Source: an uncultured Verrucomicrobiales bacterium
GTDB lineage: Bacteria; Verrucomicrobiota; Verrucomicrobiia; Verrucomicrobiales; Akkermansiaceae
Length of the DNA stretch: 37,397 nt
Assembly (NCBI GenBank): GCA_937991965.1
Contig: CALKLP010000184.1
Location: 1 to 37,397, forward strand
Direction of reading: 5' to 3'
The position numbers and the translations under genes were made by a program. The first letter of the stretch is position 1, and each line of letters begins with the position of its first letter. A model generated the notes under the pieces. The model was given only the letters and a program-made list of their open reading frames with translations. It searched no databases and was not told where the DNA came from. Positions 25,572-31,552 of this stretch are shown piece by piece.

Positions 25572-25595
25572 AATGTTTAACAGTGCTTAAACATT
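25572..25595. promoter_or_regulatory. Perfect 9-bp inverted repeat upstream of the porin start
   Basis: AATGTTTAA (25572-25580), a 6-base spacer, and TTAAACATT (25587-25595). It sits between the likely promoter region and the ATG (25563). It could be a regulator operator or a leader-RNA hairpin; there is no U-run on the minus side. Confidence 0.55.
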
Positions 25596-25667
25596 GGCGC
25601 AATAGGAAAAGTGAAAAAAATGTCACATTGTTTTTTAGCTAAATCATGTAAATAAATTGATAAAGCT

Positions 25668-26765
25668 TTATTTATGCATCTTTTCCCAGCCATCAATTCC
25701 ATCCGAAATATTGATTAATCGGGAATATCCCGCCTTCTGCAGAATATCAATGGCAGCCTTACTTCGTGCTCCAGATTTACAATGGACATAGATGGTTTTG
25801 TCGTTCGGTAGCGGTGGAACCTCGCCATTTCTGAGTTGGCTTAGCGGAATCAACTGACTTCCTGGAATACGATTCTGTGCAAACTCTTTTGGTTCACGGA
25901 CATCGATCAAAAAGGGCTCAGACTCCATGAGGTTACTCAGCTCAGCACATGTAATGGATGGAATTTCATCGAGTGCGCATTCCGCGAGCGCAACCTCGGT
26001 CAAGCTGTGGATAGAGGCTTGACCCGAACATAGCGGACAGCTCGGATCTTTGTTGATCTTGATTTCGCGAAAGGAGGTATTAAGCGCATCATAATAGAGA
26101 AGTTTACCAATCGGAGGATTACCTAACCCCGTGAGATATTTAATAGCCTCCATTGCTTGCAGCGAGCCAATGACCCCAGGCAAGGTTCCGATCACTCCCG
26201 CTTCGAGGCAATTTGGCACCGCTCCATCTGCGGGAGGTTCTGGGACGATACAGCGATAACACGGACTCTCTGATGATGAATCAAAGGCGGTGAGCTGCCC
26301 CTCGAACTGAAAGATCGACCCATAGATTAACGGTGTTTTGGCGAAAAAGCAGGCGTCATTAGTAAGGAAGCGAGTTGCGAAATTGTCCGACCCATCGATT
26401 ACAAGGTCATGCGCTTTCACTAGCTCCATAGCATTCTCAGAGGTAAAGGCCTCTTGTTTACAGGTGATTTCACATTCCGAGTTCAGCGCCGCTAATTCGC
26501 GGGTCGCACTTTCGACCTTAGGTTTGCCGACATCAGTCTCGCGGTGGAGGATCTGGCGTTGGAGATTTGAGAGATCGACTACATCTGGATCGATGATCGT
26601 AAGGTGCCCTACTCCAGCTGCTACTAGGTAGAGAGCGGTTGGGCTACCAAGTCCTCCAGCTCCGATCAAAAGCACTCTACTGCGCATCAGTTTTTCCTGG
26701 GCGGCATCCCCAAAATCAGGTAAAAGAAGATGTCGCGCATAACGCTCTCGCTGTGAATCTGTCAT
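25668..26765 (-). CDS. moeB: MoeB/ThiF-type adenylyltransferase fused to a rhodanese domain
   Basis: 365 residues in two parts. Residues 1-240 are an E1-like adenylyltransferase: YARHLLLPDFGDAAQEKL, the ATP loop VLLIGAGGLGSPTALYLVAAG, DLSNLQRQILH with catalytic Arg, DGSDNFATRFLTND, and zinc cysteine pairs CYRCIVPE and CPLC. Residues about 270-365 are a rhodanese domain with LIDVREPKEFAQNRIPGS and the active-site loop VHCKSGARS. Such MoeB-rhodanese (MoeZ-like) fusions activate small sulfur-carrier proteins (MoaD, ThiS or CysO-like) by C-terminal adenylation and can load sulfur. The carrier is not in the window, so the pathway (molybdopterin, thiamine or cysteine) is undecided. It is divergent from the thioredoxin-like gene. 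Confidence 0.92.
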   Translation of the reverse strand: MTDSQRERYARHLLLPDFGDAAQEKLMRSRVLLIGAGGLGSPTALYLVAAGVGHLTIIDPDVVDLSNLQRQILHRETDVGKPKVESATRELAALNSECEITCKQEAFTSENAMELVKAHDLVIDGSDNFATRFLTNDACFFAKTPLIYGSIFQFEGQLTAFDSSSESPCYRCIVPEPPADGAVPNCLEAGVIGTLPGVIGSLQAMEAIKYLTGLGNPPIGKLLYYDALNTSFREIKINKDPSCPLCSGQASIHSLTEVALAECALDEIPSITCAELSNLMESEPFLIDVREPKEFAQNRIPGSQLIPLSQLRNGEVPPLPNDKTIYVHCKSGARSKAAIDILQKAGYSRLINISDGIDGWEKMHK

Positions 26766-26854
26766 CTTGATTACTACAATGCGAAAAAAAGGGTTGATAA
26801 CAAGATAAGTTTCTGGATTCCTAGTGAGAACGAATTACATTTAATTCAATAATT

Positions 26855-27448
26855 ATGGCTGAAGTTGCTTCCACATTCCGATTAGAACCTGGAGATCCCG
26901 CTGCGGAGTTCTCCCTACCCGACCCACGTGGAGGAGAATACTCCTTTGAAGACGTGGCCGGAGAGAAAGGAACTATCCTGTTCTTTGCGTGCAACCATTG
27001 CCCTTACGTCGTGCATCTCGCGAAGCAGGTTGGGGAATTGGCTGATGATTACGTGGACGAAGGCATCAACACTGTAGCCATCATGTCTAATGATGTTGCA
27101 AACTACCCAGCAGACGCTCCTGAGCTCATGGGCGAGTTCGCAGATGAGAACGGATGGGACTTTCCATATCTCTATGATGAGACGCAAGAAGTTGCCCATG
27201 CTTACAGTGCCGCATGCACGCCAGATTTTTTCCTCTTCGATAGCGAAGGATATTTATTTTACGCAGGTCAGTTTGATCACTCCCGCCCTGGGAATGACGA
27301 GGAGCCATCAGGAGAAGACCTCCGTGAGGCTTTAGATACCTTACTAGCAGGTCAGGACCTCGGGTCGGATCCATATCCCGCCACCGGATGTAACGTCAAG
27401 TGGAAGCCTGGTAACGAGCCGGAATACTTTACCCCTAAGAAAAAGTAA
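26855..27448 (+). CDS. Thioredoxin-like (AhpC/TSA-fold) family protein
   Basis: 197 residues of the group with active site FACNHCPYVVHLAKQVGEL (CxxC at about residues 47-50), preceded by GDPAAEFSLPDPRGGEYSFED and followed by VAIMSNDVANYPADAPE and the cis-Pro loop ACTPDFFLFDSEG. No signal peptide, so cytoplasmic. Proteins with 'CNHCPYV' are widespread thioredoxin-family members of unknown substrate. Its TAA stop shares one base with the trpD ATG (TAATG), so the two are translationally coupled and transcribed together. This is an unusual partnership with no known functional reason. No Shine-Dalgarno is seen before its own ATG. Confidence 0.88.
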   Translation: MAEVASTFRLEPGDPAAEFSLPDPRGGEYSFEDVAGEKGTILFFACNHCPYVVHLAKQVGELADDYVDEGINTVAIMSNDVANYPADAPELMGEFADENGWDFPYLYDETQEVAHAYSAACTPDFFLFDSEGYLFYAGQFDHSRPGNDEEPSGEDLREALDTLLAGQDLGSDPYPATGCNVKWKPGNEPEYFTPKKK

Positions 27449-28488
27449 TGTCACTTCTGGCCACTCTGCAAGCCCAGCAAGAGCTCACCATGGCGCAGGT
27501 CGAGGAATTCTCTGCGCTGCTATTGAACGGACAAGCCAATGACACAGAAAAAGCCACTCTTCTGAAAGCACTAGCGCTCAAAGGTGAAACTGCGAATGAA
27601 ATCACAGCCTTTGCACAATGCTTTCTCCGCGAGGCACGTCGCCCAGACTTATCTGCTGCGATGGCAGGTGGCCCTACCATTGATGTCTGTGGCACGGGGG
27701 GCGATAAGCTAGACCTCTTTAATGTCTCGACCACTTCGATGTTTGTCATTGCGGCAGGAGGAGCGAAGGTCGTAAAGCATGGCAACCGTGGCATCACTTC
27801 CCAGTCTGGCAGTTCGGACGTACTTAGCGAACTCGAGATTCCGCTCGATGCCTCAGATGAGCAACTTTCCCAGGCCTTAGAGAGTGCGAATGTTTGTTTT
27901 CTCTTTGCCCCTCAATTTCACCCCGCTTTCAAGGCTGTTGTGGGTGTTCGTGCCCTCCTGGCTAAGGAAGGAGTAAAAACAATTTTCAACTTAATCGGAC
28001 CACTCCTCAACCCGGTTTCCCCGACTTACCAAATGGTTGGAGTCACGATGGCAGAGCGCACCGCTGACTTTGCCCAAATCCTGCAGAACCTCGGCCGCAA
28101 GCAAGTGTTTGCGATCACAGGCTACACCGCAGATGATCAACCGGTTGATGAGTTCTCTAATCTAGGGATGAACCATCTCTATAAGGCTAAGCCAAATAAA
28201 GCCGTTAAACTCCATGCTCTAACCCCTGCGGATTTAGGGCTTTCGGTCGCCTCGCTAGAGGACCTTGCCGGCGGGAACCCACAGGAAAACGCTGAAACTT
28301 TACGCGGGATCTTATCGGGCGAAATCCATGGAGCCAAGCGCGACATCGTTCTACTCAATGCTGGAGCAGGGCTCGCCTGTTGTGAAATCGTAGACCGGAT
28401 CGAAGAAGGAATCGCGCTCGCTGCCGAGTTGATCGACTCCGGAAAAGCCCTCGCGAAGCTAGAAGCCTTCCAAGCGGTGTTTCAGTAA
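27448..28488 (+). CDS. trpD: Anthranilate phosphoribosyltransferase
   Basis: Second step of tryptophan synthesis: anthranilate plus PRPP to phosphoribosyl-anthranilate. 346 residues. Evidence: the PRPP-binding DVCGTGGDKLDLFNVST (GTGGD at 82-86), KVVKHGNRGITSQSGSSDVL, FLFAPQFHPAFKAVVGVRA, TIFNLIGPLLNPVSPTYQMVGV and the C-terminal glycine-rich NAGAGL. These cover both anthranilate- and PRPP-site residues. No other trp genes are adjacent. Its start codon overlaps the stop of the thioredoxin-like gene, so expression is coupled to it. It converges with dus, with 29 bases between stops. Confidence 0.97.
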   Translation: MSLLATLQAQQELTMAQVEEFSALLLNGQANDTEKATLLKALALKGETANEITAFAQCFLREARRPDLSAAMAGGPTIDVCGTGGDKLDLFNVSTTSMFVIAAGGAKVVKHGNRGITSQSGSSDVLSELEIPLDASDEQLSQALESANVCFLFAPQFHPAFKAVVGVRALLAKEGVKTIFNLIGPLLNPVSPTYQMVGVTMAERTADFAQILQNLGRKQVFAITGYTADDQPVDEFSNLGMNHLYKAKPNKAVKLHALTPADLGLSVASLEDLAGGNPQENAETLRGILSGEIHGAKRDIVLLNAGAGLACCEIVDRIEEGIALAAELIDSGKALAKLEAFQAVFQ

Positions 28489-28517
28489 AAGGGAGGATGG
28501 GCGTCCCGCCAGCATCT

Positions 28518-29540
28518 TTATCCCAACAAATCGGAGAACCCACAAAAGAGCTTCGATCTCTCAGGAGGTAGTGCCGGAAGTGCCTCTTGCGATTCTAAGA
28601 AACTGCGACAGATCGAGAAAAACTCATTCTTAGACTGAGCACGGCGGATCGCATGCTCGAACTCGGTCTCGACCCCTTGCGCGATATAGTTCATGTAGCG
28701 CTTCATCTTATGGACATGTTTGGCCTCATCAAAAGGGGCATGAAACTCGCGAGCGGTTTCTTCCCAAAGTAACTCAATATAACCCAGCAGCATCGCCCGT
28801 GTGACCGTGATCGGCTCTTCTCCTGCAAAGGCGGCGTGTAGTTGCGGAAAAAGCCATGGATTTCTAATCGCGCCACGTCCAATCATGAGCCCATCTGCTC
28901 CCGTCTTATCGAGGTAGGACAGCCCCGTAGCGACATCGACTACGTTTCCATTAGCATACACAGGGCAGCTCATGGCCTCGCATGCCATTTTGACTTCCTC
29001 ATGATGCACGGGCGTTTGGTAGCGCTCCTTCACCGTGCGACCATGAATCGCAAGGGCGTCGATCTCATGCTTTGTAAACACCTTCAGCAATTCCTCAAAC
29101 TCTCGCTCCGAGTCAAAACCTAAACGCGTTTTTACCGTAAATTCAAACGGAGATTCCACAGCCTCACGGAGCGCACCTAAAATCGCATCCACCTTTTGCA
29201 GATTCCGTAGCAGACCACCTCCAGCATCTTTACGACACACGATCGGCGCGGGGCACCCTAAGTTCAGATCAATTCCTGTCACGGCATGCTCTTGTAGCTC
29301 CCTCGCGCCCCTAACGAGCGACGGAATGTCCTGCCCGATCATCTGTGCGTAGATCGGCTTCCCAGTTGGGTTCTCATTTACTGATTTCAGAATATACGGT
29401 TCCAGCGTCGAGTGTACATGCACCCGAAAGTACTCCGTTACATAGATGTCCGGCCCACCAAGCTGCGCCATCACCTTCATAAAGGGATAGTCCGTCACTC
29501 GCTGCATAGGAGCGAGAAGAAGCTTGGGCGAGTGTTGCAT
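28518..29540 (-). CDS. dus: tRNA-dihydrouridine synthase
   Basis: FMN-dependent NADPH enzyme reducing specific uridines in tRNA. 340 residues beginning MQHSPKLLLAPMQRVTDYPF, with the FMN-phosphate contact and the family motif 'LAPMxxVTDxPF'. Also DLNLGCPAPIVCRKDAGGGL, which carries the conserved catalytic GCP cysteine block, TVKTRLGFDS, LAIHGRTVKERY, VYANGNVVDV and GADGLMIGRGAIRNPWLF. The last 80 residues form the helical tRNA-binding domain (KHVHKMKRYMNYIAQGV). The subtype (DusA, B or C) is not resolved by eye. It is divergent from the 113-residue gene. No Shine-Dalgarno. Confidence 0.95.
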   Translation of the reverse strand: MQHSPKLLLAPMQRVTDYPFMKVMAQLGGPDIYVTEYFRVHVHSTLEPYILKSVNENPTGKPIYAQMIGQDIPSLVRGARELQEHAVTGIDLNLGCPAPIVCRKDAGGGLLRNLQKVDAILGALREAVESPFEFTVKTRLGFDSEREFEELLKVFTKHEIDALAIHGRTVKERYQTPVHHEEVKMACEAMSCPVYANGNVVDVATGLSYLDKTGADGLMIGRGAIRNPWLFPQLHAAFAGEEPITVTRAMLLGYIELLWEETAREFHAPFDEAKHVHKMKRYMNYIAQGVETEFEHAIRRAQSKNEFFSICRSFLESQEALPALPPERSKLFCGFSDLLG

Positions 29541-29670
29541 AGCAAGTCAGTTATCGAGGAGCCTAAGACTAATCCAGCTTTTTAAAAGACAAAGCGCCTT
29601 CGCCATAGCGTTATAATATTGAAGCTAAGTTATAATTAACAGCTCTCTGCAAATCTGATTTCATTAAGTC

Positions 29671-30012
29671 ATGGAAACTCAAGAACCAAATATAGAAGAA
29701 ACGAATACTAAAAAGGAAACCACCTCGGACTTTTTCCGAAAGGGTGTCGAAGACGCTGCTGAAAAAGCCAAGGAATACGCTCCGAAGTTCAAAGAAGAGA
29801 TCGATAGCATCCTCAGTGAAGTCGCTTACGGAGTCGGGTTTGTTCCTGGATTCCTCGGAACCTTCGTGAAGGAGATTCTCCCAGAAAGCCTAAGCGAAGA
29901 CCTGAAAAAAGGCGTCGCCAAAGGGCAAGAGAACGCCAAGGAAGTCGCGGAAAAAATGAAAGCGGCCTCGAAGCCAAAAGAAGAGGCTGCCCCAGTAGAA
30001 ATCCCAGTTTAA
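29671..30012 (+). CDS. Small charged helical protein of unknown function
   Basis: 113 residues, very rich in Glu and Lys and almost entirely predicted helical. The N-terminus (METQEPNIEETNTKKE) is disordered-looking. Then come amphipathic repeats such as GVEDAAEKAKEYAPKFKEEI, a short hydrophobic hairpin-like patch VAYGVGFVPGFLGTFVKEIL, and GVAKGQENAKEVAEKMKAAS before an acidic/Pro tail. This layout resembles YtxH/apolipoprotein-like or membrane-surface-associated helical proteins, but no family can be named. No signal peptide. A strong terminator follows 39 bases after its stop, supporting a separate transcription unit. No Shine-Dalgarno. Confidence 0.72.
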   Translation: METQEPNIEETNTKKETTSDFFRKGVEDAAEKAKEYAPKFKEEIDSILSEVAYGVGFVPGFLGTFVKEILPESLSEDLKKGVAKGQENAKEVAEKMKAASKPKEEAAPVEIPV

Positions 30013-30051
30013 TTTTTCATAGTAGCTTAATTGATACTTTGTTGTGTGCGC

Positions 30052-30090
30052 TAAGCGGCACCTGCTCCGGCGGGTGTCGCTTAATTTTTT
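30052..30090 (+). terminator. Intrinsic terminator after the 113-residue gene
   Basis: TAAGCGGCACC (30052-30062) pairs with GGTGTCGCTTA (30073-30083), an 11-bp stem with one G-U, followed by ATTTTTT to 30090. Confidence 0.85.
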
Positions 30091-30135
30091 CCTCCATGGG
30101 AAAGTATTTTATTATTGCGCTTTTAGCTTAATTTA

Positions 30136-30149
30136 TTCACTATAGTGAA
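30136..30149. promoter_or_regulatory. Perfect 14-bp palindrome upstream of the DUF4143 ATPase
   Basis: TTCACTATAGTGAA is perfectly self-complementary and ends 15 bases before ATG 30165. Position and symmetry suggest an operator for a dimeric regulator, possibly the ATPase itself, which contains a winged-helix-like segment. A TATAGT inside it could double as a -10 element. Confidence 0.55.
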
Positions 30150-30164
30150 CGAATTAAGGTGATA

Positions 30165-31310
30165 ATGATTAAGAGAGCATTAAAAGAGCGACTAAAGCCC
30201 CTACTTTCAGGAGAGCATGTAGTAGTTCTATATGGGGCCAGGAGAGTAGGGAAAACCACTCTTTTACAGGAACTAGCACGGGAGCTAAAAGGGAATATCA
30301 AGTATTTGAACGCGGAGAAGTCCTCAGATCGAAACTTGATCGATGGCGTGAGCTTTGAGCAACTCTCTGCGCACTTGGATAATATTGATTTCCTCTTTAT
30401 CGATGAGGCTCAAACCATTCCCGATATTGGCGCGACCTTAAAGCTCATAAGCGACGAGTTAAAGGAGGTGCAAGTAATAGTGAGTGGAAGCGCCAGTTTA
30501 GATCTCGCTAATAAGATCGGAGAGCCACTCACAGGACGTAAAAGGACATTAACACTCTATCCTATTTCCACATTAGAGATGGTTAAGACAGAAGCGGAAA
30601 ATCAAGATTCTCTGGAATCAAGATTACTCTATGGCGCCTATCCCCAGGTCATTGGGCTTAAGAATTACGCGGATAAGAAAGAAGAGCTTTTTGAGCTAGT
30701 AGATAGCTACTTGTATAAAGATATTTTAGAACTCACGGATATTAGAAACTCAGACAAAATCAAAGATTTGCTGACGTTATTAGCTTTACAAATAGGGGCC
30801 GAGGTCTCGCTCAATGAGCTTTCGAGAAATCTTTCCATTCATGTCGTGACGGTGCAAAAATATTTAGACCTCTTGGAAAAGTGTTTCGTGATCTATCGCC
30901 TGAAAGCATTTTCGCGTAATCTGAGAAAGGAAGTCGCGAAGTCGAGTAAGTATTACTTCTACGACTTGGGGGTGCGTAATGCAATTCTCAATAACTTTAG
31001 CCCGCTTAAGTTACGAAATGATGTGGGAGGACTCTGGGAAAACTTCCTGATTTCTGAGAAAATCAAGCAGAACGAATACAGCCGGAGATTCGCAAATCGA
31101 TATTTCTGGAGAACCTATGATCAGCAAGAAATCGACTATATTGAAGAAGTTGACGGGCATCTCCACGCCTACGAATTTAAGTATAATCCAAAAGCTAAGG
31201 TGAAGAAGCCTCAAGTGTTTCTGAGTGAATACGAGAATTCCTCATTAAATGTGATTTCTCCAGAAAACTACATTTCAGAATTCCTGAACTTAATAATGTC
31301 CCCACAATGA
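30165..31310 (+). CDS. AAA-family ATPase with DUF4143 (AAA_14/DUF4143)
   Basis: 381 residues from ATG 30165, preceded by AAGGTG, one of the few clear Shine-Dalgarno sequences here; a GTG at 30159 is less likely. Walker A is LYGARRVGKTTLLQE (about residues 23-37), Walker B FLFIDEAQTIPDIG, and the sensor region VIVSGSASLDLANK, then LLYGAYPQVIG, typical of the AAA_14 domain. Residues about 205-250 (VSLNELSRNLSIHVVTVQKY) read as a winged-helix segment. The C-terminal DUF4143 has the nuclease-like EIDYIEEVDGHLHAYEFKYN, with an E-x-K resembling a PD-(D/E)xK core. These proteins are very widespread and mobile, with no settled function. A 14-bp palindrome lies upstream. The codon and base composition is more AT-rich than neighbours, hinting at transfer (inference). 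Confidence 0.9.
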   Translation: MIKRALKERLKPLLSGEHVVVLYGARRVGKTTLLQELARELKGNIKYLNAEKSSDRNLIDGVSFEQLSAHLDNIDFLFIDEAQTIPDIGATLKLISDELKEVQVIVSGSASLDLANKIGEPLTGRKRTLTLYPISTLEMVKTEAENQDSLESRLLYGAYPQVIGLKNYADKKEELFELVDSYLYKDILELTDIRNSDKIKDLLTLLALQIGAEVSLNELSRNLSIHVVTVQKYLDLLEKCFVIYRLKAFSRNLRKEVAKSSKYYFYDLGVRNAILNNFSPLKLRNDVGGLWENFLISEKIKQNEYSRRFANRYFWRTYDQQEIDYIEEVDGHLHAYEFKYNPKAKVKKPQVFLSEYENSSLNVISPENYISEFLNLIMSPQ

Positions 31311-31464
31311 GAGTAGTCCATGAAAATATATAGGCTCCTAATATCCAGATCACGTCATAGAATGAGTCACAAATAAAATTTTGACCATTATTGTATGGCC
31401 TAATAATTAGAATAAACCATGACCCAATGCTTACAAGCAGCAGTATCCCAATGAGTATTTTCAT
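31195..31464 (-). CDS. Possible 89-residue membrane peptide overlapping the ATPase 3' end
   Basis: The N-terminal 51 codons lie in the gap between the ATPase and the acnB terminator and encode a convincing membrane pattern. The first segment is MKILIGILLLVSIGSWFILI and the second is VIWILGAYIFSWTTLIVGTL, about 15-20 residues later. The last third is antisense to the ATPase coding region and looks charged and random. The ATG at 31464 is about 30 bases past the acnB terminator, with AAGAG directly against it. It could be a real small membrane protein or an incidental open frame; no family is recognised. Confidence 0.3.
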   Translation of the reverse strand: MKILIGILLLVSIGSWFILIIRPYNNGQNFICDSFYDVIWILGAYIFSWTTLIVGTLLSSGILKCSFLEKSHLMRNSRIHSETLEASSP

Positions 31465-31492
31465 CTCTTATGGAGCATTATGTGTATTCAAT

Positions 31493-31533
31493 ATATAAAG
31501 AAAGCCTTGGGAGATAGTCTCTCCAAGGCTTTC
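31493..31533 (-). terminator. Intrinsic terminator of acnB
   Basis: On the minus strand GAAAGCCTTGG (31533-31523), a 12-nt loop and CCAAGGCTTTC (31510-31500) form a perfect 11-bp stem, followed by an AU-rich tail. It lies 19 bases after the acnB stop. Confidence 0.85.
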
Positions 31534-31552
31534 AGCTAATGAAGGGCTATTT

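Noticed and set aside
25649..25674. TAAATAAA / TTTATTTA inverted repeat at the moeB stop
   Set aside because: Purely AT stem, weak as a terminator, and such repeats are likely by chance in AT-rich gaps.
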